The notes under the pieces are model-generated. The model was given only the letters and a program-made list of their open reading frames with translations. It searched no databases and had not been told where the DNA came from. This document shows, one piece after another, positions 11,101 through 21,280 of a stretch of 64,000 bases of DNA. The translations under genes were made by a program, and so were the position numbers. Origin of the DNA: Pisaster brevispinus. Lineage: Eukaryota > Echinodermata > Asteroidea > Forcipulatida > Asteriidae. Numbering within the stretch: the first letter of the stretch is position 1; every line of letters starts with the position of its first letter. The DNA is taken from positions 17,357,558 through 17,421,557 of the forward strand of contig JAMKCF010000008.1 in the NCBI GenBank assembly GCA_023634235.1, in the 5' to 3' direction.

Positions 11101-14100
11101 TAACTACCGGGCAATCTTGGTGGCCTATTTGGTAAGACATCTGCTTTTAAATGGCAGAGGTCGTGAGTCGAATCCCACCCAAGTAATTTGCCTGTGGATT
11201 TTACAGGACTCAGGAAAGTACTGAGTATACAGTGTTTTACACACATCGATGTACAGGTGTAGGGTAAAACCAAATAATATAGCAATATTACACACATTTA
11301 CTAATCCATACTTTAGCTTTTCAATTCCATAACTATTTAGCAAATAGTAACACTAACATGGGAGGCTCATCATCCTCACAGCTGAGAAGCTGAATTGCGC
11401 GGCTACAGCGCGTTCCAGCCCCAGGCATGCGAGGGCGCCATCGACCCATACATGATCACATTGACCCGTATATAAACACGGAGCACAGCCAGGGATCCAT
11501 AGTGTTTGGAGAAAGGAAAACCAGAGGGCCCGGAGAAAAACCCTCGCAGCATAGGAGAGAACCACAACTCTACTGACATATGGCCCTAGCCAGGAATCGA
11601 ACCAGGGCGATAGTGGTGAGAGGAAAGTGCTTTACGCATTAGATATCCATACACAAATATAATAAAACAGAGGAATATTTTTGGTCTTGTAAAACTTTGT
11701 CAGTGAAAATTGTGATCTACACGACATTATGTAAAGTTGAGATATTCTTAAAATTCCAGTCTTCTTGTATCATGGCCTATAGGATACCATTCAATGGAGC
11801 AATTCCAAAATCAAAACAACAATCGTCGCTGATTAATTACAAAAACTTACATCTGATCGTAATTTGTACATCCTTGAGAAGTCTGCAAGTCGTCTGTCGA
11901 TAAACATCCACGTTTCTTGGAAGTCCATGGACTTGTCCTGTACAAGGGTCAGCTCAGCACTCTTGTATATGGCAAGCAATGCAACTCGCTTTGTATACCA
12001 GTTAAACTACAGAAGGAAGAAAACAAAACAGCTGTAATAGTTAATAATACTATGCAGTTCATATGCAGCACACATATCCTAGTTGATAGATCAAGGTGCT
12101 TTACAACATTATTATTACTGTCCATCGGGCATTCTGAAATCATTCTGCTCATATCAGCACTGAGGGCTTAATCCAACTCAATAGTACCTCAGCCCTAGCA
12201 TGTTCCAATTTATACAACTGGGTTAAGAGAAGCAATAATGGTTCAGTCTTGCTCAGGGACACAAGTGTCATGACCCAGATCCCAGCTGATGCAGTTGACT
12301 GCTTGGCCTAGTCAGACATTAGGTGCATGCATAAACATACCTAGACCATGTCCATGTTTATCTACACTAGGAAAGCCCGTAAAGCTGGCTGACAGACACA
12401 AAATACCTGTAGCTAGTGCCGCACGCACGCTGTGTGGTATGGACTGAGATGAATGTCTTAAGCGACTCAGGTTGTAGCACCACAGTGGAATAATATTCAA
12501 ATACAACAAAGTTGAAGGGTGGACAGTGGATTTTAGCTCCCCACGGTATTTGAAGTTGACAAACTAGTTCCCGAGGCGAAGAATAATCCAATGCCGAAGG
12601 AAACTGATATCGACCGTCTGTGAAATAAACCTGGTTATATTTGCATTACTGCCGACATTTTTTTAACTATAAGCCGCCCAGAAAAATAAGCAGCAGCACT
12701 AGAAAATCTCTTGACAGTGTATAAGCCACTCAGAATATAAGCGTCATCAGAAAGTGCAAGATCTTTATATCACATGCACAGAAGACAGGGTTTGAAGCAG
12801 GGGGGGGTTGAAAACCATTCCCTTTGAAGTCTTTCTATTTGATTTATTTGCTAGATTTGTATGTGTCCACGAAAGTTAGCTACAAATACATACACAAATC
12901 ACGTAGGGACACCATCTATACTCACATCTGCTGATCGATCACCGGCATAGTACCAGATATCGTCCATTAACTGAGACAAGTTACTAAAATGCTCCTTGGT
13001 GTTGGATGGGATTGCCATAAGAGCCATGGCTTGGGGCCAGTGCTCTATGAAGGGGACGGTCATACGCAGACGTGCCTCCAGGGCATCTCGGATCAAGGGA
13101 ACTGCCCTCCTGCTTCTGTTGATAAGACAATTGATTGATAAATGATGGCGCTGTCCAATTCAGTCACACTCCAAGACTAGTTGACTTTAAAAGCATGAAT
13201 CCGTAAAATTATTATTACATGTTTTATGGAAGTGGCTCATGTCGGGGTATTATATTCATAATGTGTCATACTGACTGTTTTTTTTTAATGAATATAATGT
13301 GACCAGGAACAAACAAGACTTTTTTAGTCAATGGTTATAACTGGTGTAATGAGACTGAGAATATTTTTTTCAGATTCTCGGGTAGCAATAAGTAATTCTT
13401 TAATAGTAAAGAATTCTTAAGAGATTTGATAAGGTCTTTAGGGAGAATTGTAAGTTTTGAGACTGCCAACATTAGGGCTAGATAGCTCAGTTGGTAGAGG
13501 GCAGGCATGTTTATCCAGAGGTCTAGTCAGTTTGTCATTGTTCAACCCCAAATTATTCAAAAATTTACCAAGTCATTTTACAAACATCACACCAAGTCAC
13601 TAAAATCAAAATAAAACAGGCTGTCGATTGATACAAATAAAAGCCATGTGTAAAAATTCAGGCCTTCTAAAAAACAGGGATGACTCCATGTAGACACAAA
13701 CCATGTCCGCTGTGACACGACCTTGCCTTGTTTGGACAAACGGGGAATGATTATTTAGAAAACAACACTGTGAAGTGCCTTAAGCGTCCAATATTTATCA
13801 ATACAGGACTCTATATTAAATTTTGTGAGTGCCAAGCATCGGGGCAGTAGAAACATGGCAAAATAACGTATGACAGGTGACGCGATGGCAAAAATAAAGT
13901 AAGACATGTGACCAGGTTCCTCCAATCAAATGCGAGGATCTACATGTATGTATGCGATACATAAAAGGTGTGATGGGAAATTCTTTTCCCAAGGATCTTA
14001 CAGTTGGTTTTGACAGGGAGGGGAGGGGGGGGGCAGGGGACAGCTGGGGGGAGGAGGCAATTATTCTCAGGTTAAAGGAAGCTTAATGGGGAAATGTAAA

Positions 14101-17100
14101 CTTGTATTGGTGAGGCAACGTGGAACATTAAGGAAATCATTGGCAATACAGAAACCTCTTCCTGCCTTGTTCTTCTTCTGCCGTCTCCTCCTGCACTTCC
14201 CTCGCCAGCTTCTCAGCCAACTGGGTGTTGCATTCTCTCACAAAGTGATGGACGAGGTCCCCACCTCCCCTGGGGAACATTCCATGAGCCACACCTGGGA
14301 ATCCCTCAGCCATCGCCCCCTCTGAGAGGGCGTCGACTGACCAGCCGAATGCAGGGACAAATTCTAGCGCCGAGTTAAGAACACGCTGCCTGACTGCGGT
14401 GTCTGATTCTTCGGACTGCTCTTCTGAGAGAGGCTCTTCGGCTTCCCGAGAGTTACCATGGTCCTTCTGTGTTTGACTTTAAAGAAGGAATAGAAAAAGA
14501 TGTGATGTAGAATCCAGTGATACCATCAGTTGTCCCCAACTCTATGCATTTAATTATTTGTGTTTTACCCTTACACCAATGTGTGACAAGCGCTGTACAC
14601 TCGGTACTTTTCACTCAGGCGGGAATTCAACTCACAACCTTTGTGACTCTTGAGCAGGATTCTTACCACTAGAACACCGTGCTTTCCCGGTAGCTAGAGG
14701 CAGTTAGAATCCTATATTTCAACAGCAGGTACCACAGTGATGCATTTTCTTTTATATATTTTCTAAGAACCATCATTTGCTTCAGTTCAATAATTCTATT
14801 TGATCATAGGCCTTGAAAATTCCCAACTCATTTTTAGTTTTACTGCCGTGAATGTGTTATGTTTACTATTCTAATAGAGCCCAAAAGGTTCACTCAAAGA
14901 GATGTATTCAAATTTGTAAGGAAGTGGAACTCACTTGAATGTTTGCTTTCCAGAGTTTGACGTTGAGCACTGTCTCAAGAGATGCCCCCAGGCATAGCGT
15001 CCAGGAGTCTGTGCACCTAGAATCAGTCAAATTGTGTACACGTTTACAACTAGACTATAGGCCTAACACTTTTCCGCAGACCTAAATATAGATTCATAAA
15101 GTACTGTCACGACTGCGAGCCATGGACGCAGTTGCCCCTTGTCTTGTCCTCTGTACCCCCTTGCAATGAACATGCCCTTTGAAAATTTTAAATGGCTTTG
15201 CATTTTAAAAAGAGCATCCAGGCCCTTGACAGTAAAGACAGTAAATGTGACTGAAGAAAAGTACACAGTAAGTGATAACACCATCAGTCAAATATTTGAA
15301 TGGTAAAAGAAAAATCAATAATATTAGTAATCACAAGTGCTGGTTGAATATGGAAAAATATAGCGTTTCTGCGTCCCATATTGTTCGAGGCTGAGGGTCG
15401 TGTTGGATATTGGACGCGACAGCACGTGTGATAAAAAATTTATCTTCAAGCAAACTTGACCTGCAGCTTAACGCAATATGCTGTGTTGGAACAGCTGTAC
15501 TTGGGTTTAGCTTAAAAAGAACCCAGTACACTTATTGTTAAGAGAAGGGGTTCACCCCAGTGCTTTTTGGTATGGCTGGCTGCAGATTGCTTGAAACATG
15601 AACAAGCCTGACGAACTTGCTCCACGAGTATTGCGAGTGCCTGCACGCAAGTTTTCACAAACGGAGTCAGTGCAGAAAGTAACAACAGAGACATCAATTG
15701 TTGTTTCATTTTTTAACTTGTCATCCCGCAAGTATAAAATTAACTGTTTTGAACCCAGCACTCCAGCAGACTTGGAATTCTGGACATAATAACATGTGAA
15801 CTAAGCTTCAGCTTCGTCCATGGAAATGTAAAAAAAATTGCAAAGCCAACGGTAGGGGACCTTTGTTTACCTGGACTCTGTCGCATTGGAGTAGACCTGG
15901 GGTGCTGTACTCCTTTAAATTTTTAGCTAAGATTAAGAATCAAACTCACTTTTTAGACCCTGCAACTGGGGCGATGTACTACAATTTTGTTGTTGTTGAC
16001 ATCTGCAGCCTTATATTTTCATATTTATTATACTAAAAATAGTTAAAATACGACCGCCGCAGATGTCGGAAGTATCAGCAGTCACATCACTTTTGTAATG
16101 ACTTTTTGTTGATGTTGAATGATATCACTCACTTCGTCCGGTTCGGTTACTAAAAAAATAATTACTAAGCAGTCATTTGACCAGTTCGGGATCACTTTTT
16201 GAATTCACATTGTTTTTGGTTGCAATCTCTTTGACATTTTAAACAAAAAAGTTTATCAGTTTACCTAAAAATGTTATAAAACTCACCAAGTATCCACTGA
16301 CAAAAAAGATTAGTACTTTTGAAGAGGCTTTGAGAAAAGTATTGTCACCTGTTTGACCAGTTCAGGATCAGTTGATTCTATTCTGAATCAGTAGCTTGCC
16401 CTCTATTGCAAACCAATACTCCCATTCATAAAACTGTCTCTCAAGGACACAAACTTCACAAGTGTGTTGGCATGGACATGGACTTCCTTTCTCCAGAGAA
16501 TTTTATGCAAGTGTATTCAACAGCAGCGCAAAAATCCAGCAACAAAAACACAAAACAACAGCAAAGGCAAATGAAAAGGTGAAGCACGCTTAAAAGCAAC
16601 ATTGACCCAAATATCTATTCTTACAGTCGCAATTTCCTCCTCCAAGTTTCATTTTCTCACAAAAAAACAATATTCCTACAAGAATTTGTTGAAGAAATGT
16701 ATCTTAAAAGCAACAAATAAACTTTCGACTGCAGCAGTAAGATTTTACCTCACTGAGTGCGGCACCATTTGACGCAATGAGAGATGCTGAGTAGTGAGTG
16801 ATCCCGAACTGGTCAAGGGTATGATGCCCCCCAAAAGACGATTTCGGTAATTTCGTCTCCTCAAAAAAACAAGACGACTGCTCAGTATTTACCTGAACTA
16901 TTTTTTACACATTCTAAGCATTTAACATAAATGTTATTCGCCCTGGCGTTCAAATTTTAAAGGTGAGAAGTTTTAACAGCGTTTTTCAACCAACATTTTT
17001 TTAAAAAATAATGATCAAAATCGCAGACAAACTTCAAGAAAATGGCCATAATTTATTTGTTGATGAAGTTTGGAACCTTATTTTGGGTTTGTTGGTTTAT

Positions 17101-17440
17101 TGCATGTTGTTCTTCACATGTATCAACAGAAATTGGTAATGTGAGAAGTAACTTAATTATGGGGTTATTGCAAAGTTGAAGTGATTCCGAACTGGTCAAT
17201 GATCCCGAACTGGTCAAATGACTGTACTACTATGAGTATTTATTACTATACTAGCTTATTTTAGATTGATGTTCTTGTATATCCTCTACGATTTATAGCG
17301 CAATAAAAACAAACATTGCAAACAAAAATTCCCTCAAACAAACATGTACCTTTCAGTAGAATCCGTGCTCTCTGTTTAGGTGAAAACAGCGATCGAATCG
17401 GTAACCTTGTTGCATAACGAAGTTCCCTGTAGGCTGCCAT
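8107..17440 (-). CDS. COQ9: Ubiquinone biosynthesis protein COQ9, mitochondrial (7 coding exons)
   Basis: COQ9 is a mitochondrial lipid-binding protein that presents ubiquinone intermediates to the hydroxylase COQ7. Coding exons, minus strand: 17440-17350, 15016-14935, 14476-14156, 13115-12926, 12006-11851, 10440-10387, 8145-8107. They join in phase to 933 nt (310 aa; human is about 318). Exon 1 (MAAYRELRYATRLPIRSLF) and exon 2 are Arg/Ser-rich without acids, as expected for a targeting presequence. Exon 3 is an acidic linker followed by 'ALEFVPAFGWSVDAL'. Exon 4 carries the hallmark 'LRMTVPFIEHWPQAMALM' and 'WYYAGDRSAD'; exon 5 'NWYTKRV..LAIYKSAELTLVQDKS.DFQETW.F'; the tiny last exon ends GRNIAGVNNRNR. 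Acceptors and donors are GT-AG; the exon 3 donor (gtttct) is weak. Start chosen as the first ATG, matching the family N-terminus. The identity is family recognition; the phase joins are read directly. Confidence 0.95.
8640..9540. other. COQ9 last intron: no gene, repeated 'CGACCTTGTTGCAC' motif
   Basis: This part of the intron between 8146 and 10386 holds no exon I can support. The motif gACCTTGTTGCAC occurs at about 8790 (+), 8857 (+), 8893 (inverted, GTGCAACAAGGTCGTATG) and 9084 (CATACGACCTTCTTGCAC). The last two form an inverted pair about 190 bp apart, possibly the ends of a small unclassified element. Confidence 0.4.
9995..10290 (+). repeat. Interspersed repeat ('ACCAGTGG...CTAACTGGTC' family)
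   Basis: Ordered blocks: cttaacagtgg, ccactggccagatgccggtt, gaggaccagtcaaag, tctggctggctagt, aaatatggaccagtg, gctaactggtcc. The same order recurs at 19905-20095 (+), at 38790-38806 plus 39423-39630 (+, interrupted by a transposon) and at 43445-43615 (-). This copy preserves the uninterrupted TTAA that is occupied in the 38.8-kb copy. Family not recognised. Confidence 0.65.
11112..11290 (+). repeat. tRNA-derived SINE ('TTGGTAAGACATCTGC' head)
   Basis: The tRNA-like head 'ggtggcctatttggtaagacatctgc ... ggtcgtgagtcgaatcccac' shows degenerate A and B boxes. It is followed by a body with 'ggattttacaggactcaggaaagtactgagt' (split). Other copies: 14560-14702 (-), 22425-22575 (-), head only at 18985-19030 (+). 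It lies in a COQ9 intron. Confidence 0.7.
12060..12310 (-). repeat. Degenerate SINE of the long family, COQ9 intron 4
   Basis: Contains gcactgagggctt, cctcagccctagca, tttatacaactgggttaagagaagcaata, ttgctcagggacacaagtgtcatgacc, in the order of the 33505-33895 element but strongly diverged. Confidence 0.5.
13477..13590 (+). repeat. tRNA-derived SINE ('TAGCTCAGTTGGTAGAG')
   Basis: gctagatagctcagttggtagagggc is a good Pol III A box. The B-box region is decayed, followed by the family tail tttgtcattgttcaaccccaaatta. It lies in COQ9 intron 3. Sibling copies: 18535-18720 (+), 21570-21725 (-), 24925-25115 (+), 39720-39915 (+). Confidence 0.7.
14560..14702 (-). repeat. tRNA-derived SINE, reverse copy
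   Basis: The minus strand shows the ggtaagaatcctgctcaagagtcacaaaggttgtgagttgaattcccgcctgag head and the body with gtgtacagcgcttgtcacac, matching the 11112-11290 family. It sits in COQ9 intron 2. Confidence 0.6.
16170..17224. mobile_element. Candidate 1.05-kb non-autonomous DNA transposon in COQ9 intron 1
   Basis: Perfect terminal inverted repeats: left CAGTCATTTGACCAGTTCGG, right, in reverse complement, the same, extending to ...GGATCA. The 18-19-bp motif TTGACCAGTTCGGGATCAC recurs inside at 16352 (+, one change) and, inverted, at 16798 and 17181, next to the terminal inverted copy at 17200. That makes five copies. The flanks share TACTA (16163-16167; 17225-17229). No open frame resembling a transposase. 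Family not recognised. Confidence 0.7.
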
Positions 17441-17520
17441 CTTGGTCGATACGCCCTCTACGACAAAGGAGGGGCGGGCCCCGGGGGGAGACGATTCCCC
17501 CCCCCCCCGTAACACGCGCC
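17441..17520 (-). promoter_or_regulatory. COQ9 5' UTR / probable promoter-proximal G+C-rich segment
   Basis: Immediately upstream of the COQ9 ATG (17440) is a compact G+C-rich stretch: cgatacgccc, then ggggcgggccccggggggag and a run of C. GGGGCGGG resembles an SP1/KLF-type GC box. The association with transcription is inferred only from position. Confidence 0.4.
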
Positions 17521-17879
17521 TACGGCGGGGTATAGTCTCGATTGGCGACGTTCCTTTTAACTACGAAGTAATTACTATTATTCCAACACGAAATACTGGA
17601 GAAGAGATATCTGGTAACACAAGACTAGCGTCTCCAATCATGACTAACTGTAAGGGGGGGGGGGGGATTGGCATTACCATGGAAAATTTGATAATGGTTG
17701 AAATTATGAGACACGTGCCCCCCCACAAATTTCCAGTGCACCCCCTCCCCTACACAAACATCGCGAGAGTGCTCACAAAAAGAAAAAGAAAAAGAAGAGA
17801 AAGGAAAATGCGTGTTTGTATAATCAAAATCGATTGCAATCGGGATCCCCACGGCCACAAAATGCCATAAGAGGATGGT

Positions 17880-18015
17880 GGCCCCCTGCAGTGTCCCCCT
17901 TCCAAAACAAAAGCATACCCCACCCCCCTGACAAACCCATTCACCCTGGCCCCCACCCCACTTAAAAGCGATGCCCCCTCCCCCCACTACAAAAGTCCTG
18001 GTTACGCCGCTGCAC
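17880..18015. repeat. C-rich interspersed repeat fragment
   Basis: A C-rich run (ccccctgcagtgtcccccttcc; cacccccctgac; ccccctccccccac) ends in ggttacgccgctgca. It looks like one half of the 'GTAGCTACGCCAC'-ended MITE family seen at 1938-2195. The overlapping frames on both strands here have repeat composition and are not genes. Confidence 0.45.
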
Positions 18016-18534
18016 TCTTCCACCTCCCAGGGTTGTTTTATAAAATTAAAATGTACCAAGTCATGTTTCCCTTGTGGTTTTCATATGAGTTATAAAAATG
18101 TTTGTTCCTGAAAGTATTGTGAAATTCTGCCCATGTGCAAAAACAACACAAGAATAAAAATGAACATTAGCATAATTTGCCAAGTATATTAACATTGTAT
18201 TTTAATGTACTTGTATCGGTAAACAAGAAAAGTATTTACATAAAATGTAGTTATAAAAACAAACACTTTTTATGTGACTGACAATGCTATCATAGCTTCT
18301 ATCAATATCAATCGATGCAAGATAATCTATACTAGATAATCAATACCAGATAATCAATTGATTGGCAATACTAGAAAATTAATACTTGATAATCAAATGA
18401 TAACAAGTCTTACCCAATTGTGAGAGTTGTTCATAAGACCTAACATGGCGTTTACAGACACAATAGTTTTAACAATAAATATTATACACAAAATTATCAC
18501 AAATTGTTATATTTTTATTTATTTGGCGTAAACT

Positions 18535-18720
18535 TGGTTGTGTTGTGATCCCTAGCTATACAACAGTTACAGGTTGAAAGGCTTCTAACTGACCCAACCC
18601 CAAAAAGACTTTGACAATAGATAGCTCAGTTGGTAGAGCGCCGGCGTGTTAACCCGGGCGTCACAGGTTCAAGTCTGTCTCTAGTCAATTTGTCTTTGTT
18701 CAACCCTAAATTATTTGAAA
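18535..18720 (+). repeat. tRNA-derived SINE, well-preserved head
   Basis: The head has A box TAGCTCAGTTGGTAGAGCG and B box AGGTTCAAGTCTG with correct tRNA spacing. It is preceded by the family leader gtgatccctagctatac..cagttacaggttgaa and followed by tttgtctttgttcaacccta. It lies between COQ9 and NAPG. Confidence 0.75.
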
Positions 18721-18984
18721 TGTACTCCCTCAGTTTTCCTTGCGTTTATTATTTTAACATTCAACTTTTGAAAGTATTTCTTTGTGTATTGGAATTAAAC
18801 CTTTTTTTAAATGGATGGCCTTGAATGATAACATTTTCAGATTTCAATTAAAACTGGAATTTTGTTTTTACGGAATGCTGATTTTCAGATGCCTCCATCA
18901 GACATATTTTTTTTTTTTTCACAGAAAAGCTCTCCTGTTTCATGCTGTCGTAGTGGTACCTGCTGCTTTGACCTCCCTATAGCT

Positions 18985-19030
18985 ACTAGCTGGTCTAGTG
19001 GTAAGACATCTGCTCGAGTTCCACCCGAGT
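18985..19030 (+). repeat. Fragment of the 'GGTAAGACATCTGC' SINE
   Basis: agctggtctagtggtaagacatctgctcgagttccacccgagtaat: the A-box half joined directly to the end of the B-box half, with the middle of the tRNA-like head deleted. Confidence 0.55.
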
Positions 19031-19904
19031 AATATTTACAGTCTGCTGGCGGCAGCATATAGGGGTGTCAGAACGTGTGTAACTGGCTGAGTGGTGTAAT
19101 TTACCGACTTTGAGTTTTGTCAGAGTGGGAACCTTTGGGGAGGGGGTTCCCTCTGCCATATACAAGGCATGGTATAATATACAAAGACACACCTTACAAC
19201 TTGTAAAATTGTTAACAATGTTATAATCAAAGATATAATAATACAAATTATGATTTTAAGTTCTATGATTACAATGACTCAGCCTAAAGGTAAGCTTTTA
19301 TAAACAATTCGACATACAGTATTGCACGTTGGTAATTTGACAAAATTAACTTCAGATTAGATGTTCAAAGAATAGAATGAAAGATGGTGGAAGGTCTTTA
19401 AGTATAACAAGGGTTGGGGGAAGTAAGTAAAGATATAACTCTTAGTGTTCTCCCTAAATACTAGCTGCATGGCCCAATTTTTGCTGGAAAAAAGGAAAAC
19501 AAAAAAATCTGAACAAATACTAAAAAGAGATTTTCACATGGTGTTACCGCAAACCTCTCTTAGTCATACTATGATACTTCCACTATGCAAAGTTTCAAAT
19601 CCTACAAATAATATTCACAAATGATGCTGTGTAAAAATGGAAAACATACAGAAACTTTCCCATATGACACAGACAAAGCAAAAAATATATAACATGCAAG
19701 ACTGTTTGTTCATGGTTGATGGACATGAGATAATGTCGGGCTCCTACACTTATTCATTCTTATTTTTTTGTTATTGACTAGACTACCACTTAATTGTTTG
19801 TGCAATACCGTTAATGAAAGCTTGTAACTTGTAACTTTCTCAAATCTATAAAAATAACTATTGACAAAATTGGCAATCTCCATTTTGGGGTCAAATCAGC
19901 CAAA

Positions 19905-20095
19905 AATCGGACCTAGCAGGTAGCAGCTTTAAAACACCTGAGGACCAGTAAAAGTCTCTTGCTAAACCAGCAATGAACCCTTTGTTATTATGAAATATGG
20001 ACTAGGGCAAAAGCTGGGGGACTAGTAAAATGACAAGATAACTGGTTTCGCTGGCTGGTCACTGAAAAAGTTAACAGCAAACCCTGCTTCTGAAA
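19905..20095 (+). repeat. Interspersed repeat, third copy of the 'ACCAGTGG' family
   Basis: Blocks aaaacacctgaggaccagt, tatgaaatatggact, gctgggggactagt, gataactggttt, gctggtcactgaaaaagttaacagcaaaccctgc match 39440-39630 closely. Intergenic, between COQ9 and NAPG. Confidence 0.6.
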
Positions 20096-20111
20096 CCTTC
20101 ATATAATTTTT

Positions 20112-20395
20112 ATGGCATGCCGTGGCCAAGCGGATAAAAACACCGGAGTCAAGCTCTGGTGTTTCTGATCAGCAGAGTGTGGGTTCGAGTCCCGGTCATG
20201 ACACTTGTGCCCTAAAGCACGACACTTAACCATTATTGCTTCGTCCTTCGGATGGGACGTAAAGCCGTAGGTCCCGTGTGTTGTGTAATGAACGTTAAAA
20301 AAACCCAGTGCGCTTATCGCAAAGAGAAGAGGGTTCACCAAGGTCTTCCAGGTTTGATTGGCTGCATATTGCACCACAGCACCTTGTAAACCATT
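20112..20395 (+). repeat. tRNA-Leu-derived SINE, best copy in the window
   Basis: The head reads as a class II tRNA: gccgtggccaagcgg (A box), an anticodon-arm-like ccggagtcaagctctgg, a variable arm tttctgatcagcag, then gtgggttcgagtcccggtcatgaca (B box plus acceptor-like end). The body has gcttcgtccttcggatggga, cgtaaagccgtaggtccc, aacccagtgcgcttatcg. The anticodon loop and B box are tRNA-Leu-like, but the stems are imperfect. This is a SINE head, not a tRNA gene. Confidence 0.8.
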
Positions 20396-21280
20396 ACCGA
20401 CACACACTCGGCTACTACCTGGGAGTGCAGAGTAACACACAGTCTTGACTCCCAAAATGATGCAGACAAGATTTATCATGAGTGATTGCGTCAAGTGAAT
20501 TGGGTCAATCGACCCTTCTCAAATGAAGTCACTATTTTTACCGCTGGCCATGCTGAAGTCCTTAAATGCGAACATCACGCACACACGTTACTAGAAGTGA
20601 ATGAGCTGCAAAACGCAACGCTGGGTGGCACTAATCCGTACGCATCCTATATAGCATATTACTCCAGCACGGCAGACCTCCAAAGATGCTGTAGAAATGT
20701 GACATCAGTAAAAAGGCTCTACAGAACTGTTCCTACAAAATAAGCCTAGTTTGCTAGATATCGTTGTCTGCCAGGGAGACAGACGTAATGAAAAGTTACT
20801 GGAGACCTCTGTGATTGACTGGTCACAAAGCTCAGTTTTCGATACTTCAACGCAATATGTAACAGGCAGTTGAAGTCAATAATTGTATGACTCTATGTAC
20901 TGATCATGAACTGTAAGTTTACCAATTAAACCACTCAAAACCTTCTCTCATAAAAAAACCCCACCATTTTGGCCAACAAAACTGAAAATGTAATTCCACA
21001 GACTATTGGGCTGCAGAGATTCAGTAAATTCAGTAAACTAAGCTTCAAAAGGCAAACAAAAACTGAAAAAAAAAAAAAATGTAAGTAGGATTTGCAAAAA
21101 TAAAAAACGTAGAGATGCTCATAATGCGTGTCATGTGATATCATTTTGCCACACACCTTTGTAGTGTGGTATTATTGACACAGCGTCCACAAAAAACACA
21201 GAATGTGGTCGAGCTCAGCATTCTATTCCTAAAGAAAGATATTCAAAGTGACACCTCTTGCTGGATTGTCTTGACGTGTC

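Noticed and set aside
17442..18059. 142-144-aa frames on both strands near the COQ9 promoter
   Set aside because: Low-complexity G/C-rich repeat sequence open on both strands; no domain, no splice context. The true product here is COQ9 exon 1.
20099..20494. 131-aa minus-strand frame
   Set aside because: Covers the tRNA-Leu-derived SINE at 20112-20395; repeat sequence.
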